A stretch of 64,000 bases of DNA from Melastoma dodecandrum (GCA_029817715.1 JARUPY010000397.1:7192001-7256000), one strand, 5' to 3'. Shown: positions 11,186 to 23,863, counted from the stretch's first letter. Numbers and translations are program-made. The notes: a model not told the origin generated them from the letters alone.

Positions 11186-14100
11186 GGCAGCCATCGTCCC
11201 CTAGACCAGCGGCCGCCGCCCACGCCCCCGACCCTTACCGACCACCCTACCGCCCGATCTACGACCCATCTCCAAATTCTAACACCCACTTTAGGGACTT
11301 AATTCTTGTCCTTTATTACCTTGTATACATCCCGGGCCGATCTAAGGACCCTCAATTTTGGGCATCCGGTGCCCCTTGGTCGTCTCGCCTTACCCGCGCA
11401 CACTCTCACTTGCGCACATACGTCAACCCCACTCATTCTTTCGCTTTCTCTTAGCTCACGTACTTTTAGTTGCTCATTCGAAATCATGAAAATCGGGGTC
11501 GTTACGGGGGCCCCCTTCCGAAAAGGAGGGACCCCAAAGGGTGGCTAAGGGGCGGTTGCGTTGGGCACCCCCCGAAGCAATGCATCTCTTCGTGTAATGT
11601 TGTATTGTATTGTGAGCAGCCACGAACCCCTATAAGAAGGCTTGTAAAGGGGCGAGGCTATGTAATTGAGAGTTGTACATTCTTTGTTCTAATAAATGGT
11701 TGGGTTTACTTGAAAGGGAACGTGAGATAATTGAAAGGTTCCGCTAAGTTGTGTGTTTTGGGTGGTTGATCGTGCTCAAGGGGGAGTTACGATGCCCAAA
11801 GGGTGGTTCACTTGATAGAGCGAAATTACTCCTGTGACAGTAGCCATCTCGAGGAGAATGAGAATTGATCCTATGATCTGTGCTTAATCCCTTTTTGGAA
11901 CTCAAGGTTGAATGTCTTCTTCCTTCCCGAAGGGTCGATGACGGTGACCATAGAAGATATTTGCCTATTAACAGGTTGCTCTGCCACAGGAACTGTTGTT
12001 CATTTCCATAAAGTTGAGGAAGACAAACTTCAGTACCAAGATCACAAGATCCGCAACACCGTTAGTGGTCACATGGACTTATTCATGGCTACGGGTGATA
12101 AAAAGAAGGCATGGGGTCCTAAGCAGGAATTTGAATTTTATCTCGAGTGGCTCAACAAATATATTTGTTGTTGTCCTGAAAAACAAGTTGTTATTTACCG
12201 GTCCTAGATCAACAATTTCTTGGTCTATATTGAAGTGACAATGGCTTTTGCGCCTTTCCTTCTTCAATTATTGTACTGGAGTCTCCGAAGCGCTTCTATT
12301 CTCGAGAGGGCAAAGGGTTTTCTAAATTATCCATTTGGGGGTCCAATATGGGTATTGCACTTGTGGGCACACATCTGATTTCCTCAGCTGACTTCTTTTG
12401 ACCAGTCTGTGCTCATGCGCGAGAGGTGATTTGGGCTTGATATTGCCCTTTGTGCGTGCAACAACTCGAGTACCTAGTCTTTTAAGACCATATCTTTCCT
12501 GATGAGTGAACTTGCTGATCAATAGAGAGAGCAGGAATAAGAGCCTTATCATCCCAACAAATTCTATGCTGCCTGAGGCACCCTTATCGAGTGGTCTTAC
12601 GTGGACAACGCTTTGACAGATCGAGATTTGGTGGGAGTTGGTCGGGGAAACAAGTTCAAATTCGAGATGTACAATCCCCAACTATGCGCTCGACAACTCA
12701 GCTTCGTCCAAGGAACCAGTGTTCCCTTCTCGAGATCTTTTAACAGTTTCATGCATGGGAAGACTGCGACTATTCCTTTCAAGGGGGTAGATGATGTACT
12801 GTCTCGAGCTACTCTATCTCAAATTGAATTTACCTTATCAAAGAATAATGGAGTTTTTTGCTCCGAGCTATTTCAAATCTACGGGATTATGAAGTTGTCT
12901 GAGCTACGAAGCGTTATGACCATCTTGGACGCTCCCTTGAATGTCCTCTACGCACCCGGTCCCGACCGATAGAGTAAATCACAAAAGTATTATTTTAAAA
13001 ACATAGAGTTATGCCATCAATTGTCGCTTGACCTAAAATATGTCCATTTTGCAAGAGTTTTTAGAGCCGAAGAAGAAACGCAGGGTTCGGACTCTAAGGT
13101 CTCTTGAAAAGGAAGTTCTTATAAAAGAACTATCCAAAGCTCGAGAATACCGTCGTTCACGAGGAGACGGACAATGAAGAAGCACCTCTTCCAAAAAGGC
13201 AAAAACGCAGTCTCATGAGGTCGATGAAATTTGTACTTGAGGAACCTGCTGTCCAGGTCTTAGATGGGAGCTCTAAGGCGAATATATCTACCTCGTCCTT
13301 CCCCGAGTAAACCAAAGTTCCTCCTGAACAACTAGGAAACTTCGAGACAGACCAAAACTGGCTGACTAGAGGAACCCCTATGGTCACGGATCTTAGAGAA
13401 GGTTCTCGAACATACCCGTCCTTGATGATGAGGTATTCTTATTTTCCAAGTTATCATTTCTTGGAGTTCGTTTTTCTTTTCATATTCCTCACATTAGAGG
13501 ATGAAACAGGCCGGCCTGCATGCTGGGACAACTAAAGCAGAGTCTTGAGAAATTCTCTGCCTCTCGAGGACATTGTCGATGCAACTCGGGATATTCTGGA
13601 GACTCAACATGCTTCACCTCCTTAGGATGCTAAAGCAACTCGAGACAACACACTATCTCGTGAGACGGAGATGAAGGAGTTTGTTAATGTTCCTCCTGTT
13701 AATCCTAACGAGGCAACTGAAGAAGAGACACCTCAGCTGGTTCATTTCTAGTTAACATTCCTCCCGAGATAAGTTAAATGCCATTTCTTTTAAACTTTCA
13801 AGATTTGGGACTTCTTGACTGTTTATTTATCATTCAAATAGGGGCCTCGATCTCCAGCGGCAACACATGTTTTCGGAAATGATGGCTTCAATGAAGACAT
13901 CATAGATGACAACTTTATTCCCGAGGAAGGAAACCAGTTAGATGATGCTCAGCAGTTTCAAGAGGACTTTCAGTTTGTGATTGACTTCCTCTTCACTGCA
14001 ATTATTTATATAGAGGTTAGTTTCAATCAATTTAGATGGCCAATAATTATGCAAACAAGACTACTCAAGAACTTCTTGCCAACATGATCGAGAATGCCTC

Positions 14101-14341
14101 AAGTTTTCCTATCTCTAACACCACCACTTTTGCACCAGCTTGGGGACTCTTGTTCTCACCCTCTACTATTGCGGAGATCAAAATGATGGTCACAAGAATT
14201 GCCTTTTCTCCTCTATCGACAATGAATCAAATAGTTGTCTGCAATCTCGCTAGAGAACGCTACTGGATTCACTGGTTCAACTATGAGCGCGATCAAAGTT
14301 CTAAGCATAGAGCCCTAGAGATTGAAGCTTAACAGGAGTTG

Positions 14342-15805
14342 TGATAACTCTATGAAGGTAGGGTTATTTCGTATCTCTAATGATGTTTTATGTGGTCAGT
14401 CGTACGAGTATTGATAGGAATTTAGTTGGAATTGAGTACTTTTTAGTTTAGCTTTAGTTTAAGTTGATTTTTATTATTTTCGAAGTTTTTGAATCTATTT
14501 TGATTTGAATCTTTTATTTTGTTGATGCCTCTTGGTTTGTAATGTTTTAATGTAGGAAAATGAAGGAGATCTTGAAGCTGGGACGAAGTGAAGTGCATAT
14601 GAGCAAGAATTGTCCAGAGAGCAGAAGGACGCGTCCTTCAGTTCTCAGGGACACGTCCTTGAAGGTTCAATGGATTCAAGCAACCACCGACGAACCTATT
14701 TCCAAATCGCTCAAGGAGTCTTCAAATCTTCCGGAGACTACATTATGAAGACATAGAGGATCAATTAGGCATTTATTTTGGTAGTTTTAGGTTATTTTAT
14801 TTTATTCTCCCTAGAGATATTATTTAGATTTGGAGAATAATAGGAAATCTTTCTAGAGGAGAAACGAGATATTCTGTTTTAGAGGAACTTTAGGGGGATT
14901 TATTCAGAGGGGAGGAAAGAGGAGGAGACATTCGACTCAGGAGCAGAGAAAGAGGTGACGGTTAGGGTTGAAGCGGAGATCGGGACGAGGCTACTACTTC
15001 CCGGATCGGAAGATCGGGAAGGCGTTTCTCTTTTCTTCCCCGTTGATTTCTATGTCGTTATTATTTTCTCTTGAACTTGGGATGAATTTCTTTTACGCTA
15101 TGAACTAATTCCTTTTTCTAGGACTTCAATGGAACTTAACGATTTTATTTAACGAGTGAATTCCTTTTCTCCGTGTTATTCGAATTCGTGTTGTTACTTA
15201 TTCAAATCTTGATCTTAATGCGATTAATTGCCTGATCACCAATTAATTTGATATGGAGACCTATTCGGGCTTGGAAAAGTTGTTTAGGTTAAGCCGTTGA
15301 TTGAATAGCCTAGGTTAGCGTCTCGTTGGAAAACGGAGCTAATTCGCGAAAAGGATAGGAATAAACTGAATCGCCTTAGGTAGCCATTTAGGGTTGTTGC
15401 ATAATGGGTTCCCACTAGTTAATTGCCTAGGAATAGAGTAATTAGCTCGATACAGGGAATACGTCCTTAGAGCTTTCGGAAGAGGCGTAAGGAGATAATC
15501 GAACCCTAGGTTAGTAACTTGAGAATTTGATAACCGGAGAAAGGAAAGAACGAGTTAGATAATTCGTTAGGGGAAGTTGATAGTCCTAGGCTTTTAATAT
15601 TTGATTGAACTACCGTTTATTTGCATTTTATTTCTCTCTTTTATTATCATTCATCTTGTTGACTTGACCTCGATATCGTTAAACGTGTGACCGTTAGGAA
15701 TTTTTCTCTGTTGATTCTCTGTGGGATCGACCTCTACTTACCCTATCTACAAGTTAGTTAGGTTTGCTAGAGTATTTAATTTGCCGCCTTCAACAAGCGT
15801 GATCA
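14342..15805 (+). repeat. 5' LTR of Athila 1
   Basis: It starts TGATAACTC and ends TGATCA. It carries the perfect 16-base palindrome GAAGGACGCGTCCTTC (about 14626-14641), a family motif repeated in the coding region near 17460-17540. Confidence 0.85.
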
Positions 15806-15810
15806 AAGTT

Positions 15811-15828
15811 TGGTGCCGTTGCCGGGGA
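15811..15828 (+). other. Primer binding site of Athila 1 (tRNA-Asp type)
   Basis: TGGTGCCGTTGCCGGGGA lies five bases after the LTR. This is the typical Athila-lineage primer binding site, complementary to the 3' end of a plant tRNA-Asp with one likely substitution. Confidence 0.8.
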
Positions 15829-15928
15829 ATCAATTCTGAGAAATTTTCATTTCTATTGTTATCACGTTTAGCTATTTGACGTTCAAGTTATTTAATTTTC
15901 TTTACTCTTTTATGTTGATTTTAGGTAG

Positions 15929-18900
15929 ATGCGACGAACTCGAAGCACAGAAACTCTCCCTTTTGATCCTGAAATCGAAAGGACTTTCCATAGACGGGTT
16001 CATGAGAAAGCTAGTGCACAACAGAGCAACATGGATGGAAACCTAATTCCAGCTCAACGGAACGAGAAACAACAGGACATTGATAACAGGCCGATGGTGG
16101 AATTCACTTCAGCAAAACTTCACATTAACCGGTTCTGCATCGTTGTGCCTGCGATTCAAGCTCGGGACTATGAGATAAAGACATCGGTGATTCAGATGAT
16201 TCAGAATTCAGTGATGTTTCGAGAATCACCAATTGAAGGTCCACATGAGCATTTAAGCAAGTTCTTAAGCATATGCGACAGTTTCAGGCAAAACGGAGTA
16301 CCACAGGATGCAGTTCGATTGAAGTTATTTCCCTTCTCCTTGAAGGACAATGCATGGAGTTGGCTGAACTCGCTACCGGCTGGATCAATTAGTATCTGGG
16401 AACAGATGGAAGAAGTATTCTTAGACCAATATTTCCCGCCATCCAAGATATCCTAGATGAGGAATGAAATCAGCACATTCAAGCAACATGAGACAGAAAC
16501 TTTCGTGGAGGCTTGGGAGCGCTTCAAAAATTTATTAATCAAGTGCCCATATCATGATTTACCGGGATGGCGACAACTGGAAGCTTTTTACAATGGGTTG
16601 ACGGCATCATCGCGCAAAGACCTCAACTTAGCATCGAACGGATCATTCCTACGAAAATCATATGTGGAAGGAAGATAGCTTCTGGAGACTATGAGGAGGA
16701 CTTGTGTACCAAGTCAATCATTTGACCGGATAAAAAGTAAAAAGACTACGGGTGTTCATGAACTCGATGCACTCACGTCTATTCAAGCACAGATATCGGC
16801 GTTGGCTAAGAAGTTCGAGACGGTGAATGTACAGTCCATCCAAAGTACAACTAGAGGATGTGATATCTGCGGTGGTGGACATATAACAGATCAATGTTCT
16901 GCAAGCATGGAAGAGGCTAATTTTATTGGAAATCAAAGGAACAACCCTTATTCCAACACGTATAATCCGGGATGGAGGAACCATCCTAACTTTTCTTGGA
17001 AAGGGCAACAAACAGTTGATCATCGAGCAACACAACCTCTGGGATTTCAGCAATCCAGAGCCCCAGAACCAGAAAAGAAGACGAATTTTGAGGATTTGAT
17101 GATGAAGTACATGGCGAATCAAGATGCCATAATAAAGAACCAAACAACATCAATCAGGAACTAGGAGAATCAAGTCAGTCAGGTCGCTCAAGCCTTGAAT
17201 TCGCGTCAACAAGGAGGGTTGCCAAGTGATACTGAGGTTAATCCACGAGAATATGTTAAAGCAGTAACTTTGAGAAACGGCCGGGCACTTGAAGAAGTAC
17301 CACCAAAGATTCGGTCGAGTGATAATAAAAAGTCAAGTGAGATTAGTGATCTTCCACGAGAGCCAATCAATGAGGAGACAAACACATCCAGGCTGAACAA
17401 AGGACAAGACCAGGAATTTGTGAATTTTCACAGAACCGAGAAGGACTTGTCATCCGGATCTGAAGGACGCGTCTATGAACATTCTGTGGAAGAAGCAGCA
17501 CAGAAGGACGCGACCCTGCCATCTGAAGGATGTGTCCTTCCCCCAACTGAACAACCACATCGTCCCACTTGGATAATACCCAACATGGGGAAGATAGAAC
17601 GACCACCACTTCCATTCCCTCAAAGAGCTAAGAAGCATGATGAAGCCCAATTCCGTAAGTTTCTCGACGTATTTAAAAAACTCCATATTAACATTCCTTT
17701 TGCAGAAGCTCTTGAGCAGATGCCGAGTTACGTAAAGTTCATGAAGGACATTCTATCGAAGAAAAGAAGGTTAGGTGAGTTTGAAACCGTTGTACTAATG
17801 GAAGAATGCAGTGCCATATTGCAACGAAAACTTCCTCCTAAACTAAAAGATCCAGGTAGTTTCACTATCCCTTGTACTATCGGTTCACAATTTCATGGTA
17901 AGGCTTTGTGTGATCTTGGCGTAAGTATCAATCTTATGCCTTTATCTGTATACCATGAGTTAGGTTTGGGGGAAGTGAAACCTACGTCTGTGACATTGCA
18001 ATTAGCTGATAGATCAATAACATATCCTAGAGGTATTGTTGAAGATGTGCTTGTTAAAGTGGATAAGTTTATCTTTCCAGCGGATTTCATAGTTTTAGAT
18101 TTTGAGGAAGATAAGAATATCCCCATCATCTTAGGGAGGCCATTCGTGGCAACAGGTAGAGCACTCATTGATGTTCAAAAAGGTGAATTGACCATTCGGG
18201 TTAATGATCAGGAGGTAACTTTTAATGCTTTAAAATCGATGAAATGCCCGAGTGAACCTGATGAATGCTTTCTTATTGATGTTTTGAATAGGTACGCTAC
18301 CGAGATGCCCTATGATGATCCACTTGAAATTGCAATGAATTTAATGTCATCCGACAATGAAGAAGTACAAGAAGCGGCAAAATCAATAGATGCAATACCA
18401 CACATGTTAAGGGGAGCACTTTTTGAAGCTTTGGAAAGGCCGCATAATCCAATGAAACCATCGATTGAAGAACCACCCCAATTAGAGTTAAAACCATTAC
18501 CTGAACACCTGAGGTACGCATATCTTGGAAGTAATGAAAACTCTACCTATTATTATTTCATCGGCATTAACAGTGACACAGGAAGAAAAATTATTTCGAG
18601 ACTTGAGGGAATATAAACGAGCATTAGGGTGGACAATTGCTGATATTCGAGGTATTAGTCCGTCAATTTGCATGCACAAGATTCTATTAGAAGAAAACCA
18701 TAAGGTTTCGGTGGAGAATCAACGACGACTCAACCCGAACATGAAGGAAGTAGTCAAGAAGGAAATCATCAAATGGCTTGATGCAGGTATAATATATCCG
18801 ATTTCTGACAGTTCTTGGGTGAGTCCTGTGCAGTGTGTACCTAAGAAAGTTGGGATGACCGTTGTCTCAAACGAAAAGAATGAGCTCATTCCCACACGAA

Positions 18901-19679
18901 CGGTGACTGGTTGGCGAGTTTGCATGGATTATAGGAAGTTGAATAAAGCCACAAGAAAGGATCACTTCCCACTTCCGTTTATAAATCAAATGTTAGATCG
19001 TCTGGCAGGTAAAGGATTTTATTGCTTTTTAGATGGTTATTCTGGATATAACCAAATTGCAATAGCAGCAGAAGATCAAGAAAAGACTACTTTTACATGC
19101 CCGTATAGTACGTTTGCTTTTCGTCGAATGCCTTTTGGTCTATGTATTGCCCCAGCTACGTTTCAGAGATGCATGATGTCTATTTTTACTGATATGGTTG
19201 AGCAGTGCCTTGAAGTTTTTATGGACGATTTTTCCATCTTTGGAATGTCTTTTGATGAATGCTTGACAAATTTAGCTCGTGTACTGAAACGTTGTGAAGA
19301 AACAAACGTTATTTTAAATTGGGAAAAATGTCATTTTATGGTTCGAGAGGGTATTGTTCATGGACAAAGGATATCAAACAAGGGGATTGAAGTAGATCGA
19401 GCAAAGATAGAAACGATCGAAAAGTTGCCGCCACCAACATCAGTCAAAGCAATCCGGAGTTTTCTTGGACACGCGGGATTTTACAGAAGATTTATCAAGG
19501 ATTTTTCCAAAATTTCCAAGGCAGTTTGCAATCTCTTAGAAAAGGACAGGTCCTTTACTTTCGATGATGATAGCAAAGGTTAATTTCTGCCCCTATAGTT
19601 ATTGTACCCAATTGGAATTTACCATTTGAACTAATGTGCGATGCAAGCGACTACACGGTGGGAGCCGTTCTAGGACAAA
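15929..19679 (+). pseudogene. Athila 1 gag-pol (gag, protease, reverse transcriptase), broken
   Basis: The polyprotein starts at ATG 15929 (MRRTRSTETLPFDPEIERTF), the usual Athila gag beginning. In the same frame there are in-frame stops at 16454, 16676 and 17162. The gag contains the capsid-like segment LKLFPFSLKDNAWSWLNSLP and a zinc knuckle CDICGGGHITDQC. The aspartic protease core is at about 17860-18220 (ALCDLGVSINLMPLS, then IPIILGRPF). A one-base frameshift near 18525 moves the frame. Reverse transcriptase follows (VCMDYRKLNKATRKDHFPLP, YCFLDGYSGYNQI, FRRMPFGLCIAPATFQRC, and the catalytic VFMDDFS at about 19219). RNase H starts after a small deletion near 19580 and is cut at GAVLGQR by the duplication junction at 19680. 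Confidence 0.88.
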
Positions 19680-22600
19680 GGAACCAGTGTTCCCTTCTCG
19701 AGATCTTTTAACAACTTCATACATGGGAAGACTGCGACTATTCCTTTCAAGGGGGTAGATGATGTACTGTCTCGTGCTACTCTATCTCAAATTGAATTTA
19801 CCTTATCAAAGAATAATGGAGTTTTTTGCTCCGAGCTATTTCAAATCTACGGGATTATGAAGTTGTCTGAGCTACGAAGCGTTATGACCATCTTGGACGC
19901 TCCCTTGAATGTCCTCTACGCACCCGGTCCCGACCGATAGAGTAAATCACAAAAGTATTATTTTAAAAACATAGAGTTATGCCATCAATTGTCGCTTGAC
20001 CTAAAATATGTCCATTTTGCAAGAGTTTTTAGAGCCGAAGAAGAAACGCAGGGTTCGGACTCTAAGGTCTCTTGAAAAGGAAGTTCTTATAAAAGAACTA
20101 TCCAAAGCTCGAGAATACCGTCGTTCACGAGGAGACGGACAATGAAGAAGCACCTCTTCCAAAAAGGCAAAAACGCAGTCTCATGAGGTCGATGAAATTT
20201 GTACTTGAGGAACCTGCTGTCCAGGTCTTAGATGGGAGCTCTAAGGCGAATATATCTACCTCGTCCTTCCCCGAGTAAACCAAAGTTCCTCCTGAACAGC
20301 TAGGGAACTTCGAGACAGACCAAAACTGGCTGACTAGAGGAACCCCTATGGTCACGGATCTTAGAGAAGGTTCTCGAACATACCCGTCCTTGATGATGAG
20401 GTATTCTTATTTTCCAAGTTATCATTTCTTGGAGTTCGTTTTTCTTTTCATATTCCTCACATTAGAGGATGAAACAGGCCGGCCTGCATGCTGGGACAAC
20501 TAAAGCAGAGTCTTGAGAAATTCTCTGCCTCTCGAGGACATTGTCGATGCAACTCGGGATATTCTGGAGACTCAACATGCTTCACCTCCTTAGGATGCTA
20601 AAGCAACTCGAGACAACACACTATCTCGTGAGACGGAGATGAAGGAGTTTGTTAATGTTCCTCCTGTTAATCCTAACGAGGCAACTGAAGAAGAGACACC
20701 TCAGCTGGTTCATTTCTAGTTAACATTCCTCCCGAGATAAGTTAAATGCCATTTCTTTTAAACTTTCAAGATTTGGGACTTCTTGACTGTTTATTTATCA
20801 TTCAAATAGGGGCCTCGATCTCCAGCGGCAACACATGTTTTCGGAAATGATGGCTTCAATGAAGACATCATAGATGACAACTTTATTCCCGAGGAAGGAA
20901 ACCAGTTAGATGATGCTCAGCAGTTTCAAGAGGACTTTCAGTTTGTGATTGACTTCCTCTTCACTGCAATTATTTATATAGAGGTTAGTTTCAATCAATT
21001 TAGATGGCCAATAATTATGCAAACAAGACTACTCAAGAACTTCTTGCCAACATGATCGAGAATGCCTCAAGTTTTCCTATCTCTAACACCACCACTTTTG
21101 CACCAGCTTGGGGACTCTTGTTCTCACCCTCTACTATTGCGGAGATCAAAATGATGGTCACAAGAATTGCCTTTTCTCCTCTACCGACAATGAATCAAAT
21201 AGTTGTCTGCAATCTCGCTAGAGAACGCTACTGGATTCACTGGTTCAACTATGAGCGCGATCAAAGTTCTAAGCATAGAGCCCTAGAGATTGAAGCTTAA
21301 CAGGAGTTGTGATAACTCTATGAAGGTAGGGTTATTTCGTATCTCTAATGATGTTTTATGTGGTCAGTCGTACGAGTATTGATAGGAATTTAGTTGGAAT
21401 TGAGTACTTTTTAGTTTAGCTTTAGTTTAAGTTGATTTTTGTTATTTTCGAAGTCTTTGAATCTATTTTGATTTGAATCTTTTATTTTGTTGATGCCTCT
21501 TGGTTTGTAATGTTTTAATGTAGGAAAATGAAGGAGATCTTGAAGCTGGGACGAAGTGAAGTGCATATGAGCAAGAATTGTCCAGAGAGCAGAAGGACGC
21601 GTCCTTCAGTTCTCAGGGACACGTCCTTGAAGGTTCAATGGATTCAAGCAACCACCGACGAACCTATTTCCAAATCGCTCAAGGAGTCTTCAAATCTTCC
21701 GGAGACTACATTATGAAGACATAGAGGATCAATTAGGCATTTATTTTGGTAGTTTTAGGTTATTTTATTTTATTCTCCCTAGAGATATTATTTAGATTTG
21801 GAGAATAATAGGAAATCTTTCTAGAGGAGAAACGAGATATTCTGTTTTAGAGGAACTTTAGGGGGATTTATTCAGAGGGGAGGAAAGAGGAGGAGACATT
21901 CGACTCAGGAGCAGAGAAAGAGGTGACGGTTAGGGTTGAAGCGGAGATCGGGACGAGGCTACTACTTCCCGGATCGGAAGATCGGGAGGGCGTTTCTCTT
22001 TTCTTCCCCGTTGATTTCTATGTCGTTATTGTTTTCTCTTGAACTTGGGATGAATTTCTTTTACGCTATGAACTAATTCCTTTTTCTAGGACTTCAATGG
22101 AACTTAACGATTTTATTTAACGAGTGAATTCCTTTTCTCCGTGTTATTCGAATTCGTGTTGTTACTTATTCAAATCTTGATCTTAATGCGATTAATTGCC
22201 TGATCACCAATTAATTTGATATGGAGACCTATTCGGGCTTGGAAAAGTTGTTTAGGTTAAGCCGTTGATTGAATAGCCTAAGTTAGCGTCTCGTTGGAAA
22301 ACGGAGCTAATTCGCGAAAAGGATAGGAATAAACCGAATCGCCTTAGGTAGCCATTTAGGGTTGTTGCATAATGGGTTCCCACTAGTTAATTGCCTAGGA
22401 ATAGAGTAATTAGCTCGATACAGGGAATACGTCCTTAGAGCTTTCGGAAGAGGCGCAAGGAGATAATCGAACCCTAGGTTAGTAACTTGAGAATTTGATA
22501 ACCGGAGAAAGGAAAGAACGAGTTAGATAATTCGTTAGGGGAAGTTGATAGTCCTAGGCTTTTAATATTTGATTGAACTACCGTTTATTTGCATTTTATT

Positions 22601-22773
22601 TCTCTCTTTTATTATCATTCATCTTGTTGACTTGACCTCGATATCGTTAAACGTGTGACCGTTAGGAATTTTTCTCTGTTGATTCTCTGTGGGATCGACC
22701 TCTACTTACCCTATCTACAAGTTAGTTAGGTTTGCTAGAGTATTTAATTTGCCGCCTTCGACAAGCGTGATCA
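19680..22773 (+). repeat. Second copy of host PMD sequence plus LTR (duplicate of 12712-15805)
   Basis: The segment is collinear with 12712-15805 at a constant offset of 6,968 bases. I counted about fifteen differences by eye, several clustered in the first 70 bases. The junction inside Athila RNase H shares AAGGAA with the copied start, so it looks like a short-homology join. It carries duplicates of the PMD pieces (for example 21004-21299) and a full 1,464-bp LTR (21310-22773). Confidence 0.88.
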
Positions 22774-23302
22774 AGTTGGCAGAGGCTCAAGTCCAAAATG
22801 AGCTCAATCTCTTATACGCAAAAATTGAGCGCAAGAGTTATCGTCTACGCATTGTGCAAGAGAAAATGCAGAAGTTTGCCAAGCGGGAGAAGATTCTTTC
22901 AAAATCCTTATCTAAACTCGAGAAAGCTCGAGCTATGAAGTTAGTCGTCGCAGAACTAATTAAGCATCCGCTAAAAACTGTGCTAGCTGAGGCCGTGTTG
23001 AAGTAGCACAAGATTTGAGAAGAGTAACATTTAGAACTTGCTAAACTTTTTGTTGACATTCAATTAAGTTGTAATAAATTTTCCTTAGTTCCAGGACTAT
23101 TTATGATGCACGATTAATCACGTTTGACTAGTCTTCTCTCTTGGAGCGTTTTCAATTTTTTCAAGAGGTTTTATGACAGTCGGTCGTATTTACTCTCTCC
23201 TTTTGATCGGTTTTAATGATATAACGCCAACAAAGGCTGTCAAGATTCTCTATAGCTCTTTCACGGGACTCACTGGACTTTCACTTATGGCTTTTACCTC
23301 AC

Positions 23303-23310
23303 TATAAATA
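23303..23310 (+). promoter_or_regulatory. Candidate TATA box antisense to Tat pol
   Basis: TATAAATA lies in CACTATAAATAGGC, a typical plant TATA context, followed by a CATGCATC-containing leader. It points towards the integrase frames. The same motif exists in each tandem unit on the other strand (for example 52912-52919 in copy 1). Function is inference only. Confidence 0.35.
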
Positions 23311-23863
23311 GGCTTGATTTTTATGTGAAAAACACACATCCATGCATCAGAATGTCTTGTCGAGATGACGTTTTCCTCTCTCTCAAAATGTCTTCTCTCA
23401 AAGCCTATGTTCACAACTTTCGATCCCATGAAAACCTAGGTTCACAACTTTAGGCTTATTTTCCTCGTTACGCCTTGCGGTTTTCTCCGTTCTGACATAT
23501 TGCAACTCAACTCCTCCTTTTCACCAGATGATCTTGGAAAGAGAAGAAGTCTGCTCCTAGAGAGGAAGGAACTCGCGGCGGCTCTCGCTTTGATTTGGCT
23601 TCCTGCGGCGAAGCGGGAGAGTGAGAAGGGTCCTTCCCACACGTTTTGGCCCCATGATAATGGATTGAGGTTCCCGTGAAGAAGTGCCTGTTTACAACGG
23701 ATCCTTAGAATGGTCCGCAGACTGGACAATGGACGATGCTTCCATGCTGATCGTCTGGATGTTCGAAAATTAACCATCATATATATCTCTTCCGAATGTT
23801 ATAACTCCCTCTATAATGTGGATTGTTATCTGTAACGGGCTTTATTATCAAAGAAATATCTTA

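Larger units (their letters stand above)
7783..11839 (+). mobile_element. Solo LTR, 4,057 bp, GC-rich, inserted in the PMD gene
   Basis: The ends are TGTCACAG and CTGTGACA, perfect inverted termini. The flanks are identical 5-mers, GTAGC at 7778-7782 and GTAGC at 11840-11844, and the PMD reading resumes across them. No second copy of the 5' end occurs inside, so it is read as a solo LTR rather than a full element. A TATAAGAAGG motif (11630) followed by AATAAA (11692) suggests promoter and polyadenylation signals of a plus-oriented LTR. The long open frames inside are rich in P, S, R and G, resemble no protein known to me, and probably reflect GC content. The size is unusually large for an LTR. 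Confidence 0.78.
14342..22773 (+). mobile_element. Athila-lineage gypsy element 1, rearranged by a 6,968-bp duplication
   Basis: An LTR retrotransposon inserted in the PMD gene. LTRs of 1,464 bp at 14342-15805 and 21310-22773 both start TGATAACTCTATGAAGG and end GCGTGATCA. The insertion is bounded by AGTTG at 14337-14341 and 22774-22778. The third AGTTG at 21305-21309 belongs to the duplicated host piece. Inside lie PBS, gag, protease and reverse transcriptase. RNase H is cut at 19679, and the rest is replaced by a second copy of the host PMD sequence 12712-14341. RNase H end, integrase and 3' part are absent. Confidence 0.85.
7438..23006 (+). pseudogene. Plant mobile domain (PMD, aminotransferase-like) gene carried antisense by the Tat element; multiply interrupted
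   Basis: PMD proteins are plant proteins related to MAIL1 that also occur inside transposons. The start is ATG at 7438 (MASKKLSDQVRFNQYFDL). The frame then decays to 7782, is cut by a 4.06-kb solo LTR, and resumes at 11845 (SRRMRIDPMI, then LPEGSMTVTIEDICLLTG, a hallmark PMD segment, at 11927-11980). Further pieces are at 12601-12969, a degenerate stretch at 13060-13740, and 14036-14331, which ends in TAA. Athila 1 is inserted at 14341/22774, and a helical, lysine-rich tail continues at 22774-23006 (frame LAEAQVQNELNLLYAKIE). Stops and frameshifts show that it is dead. It lies downstream of, and convergent with, the integrase frames at 23864-25185. Tat-lineage elements are known to carry antisense extra ORFs with this domain, which fits. 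A non-element PMD gene is less likely because LTR and polypurine tract flank it. Confidence 0.75.

Noticed and set aside
11450..11510. Chromovirus-like LTR border at GGGGTCGTTACG
   Set aside because: It resembles some chromovirus LTR starts, but no matching end or duplication was found, whereas 7783 and 11839 have exact flanks.
15811..15828. tRNA gene
   Set aside because: It is only an 18-base match to a tRNA 3' end, that is, a primer binding site.
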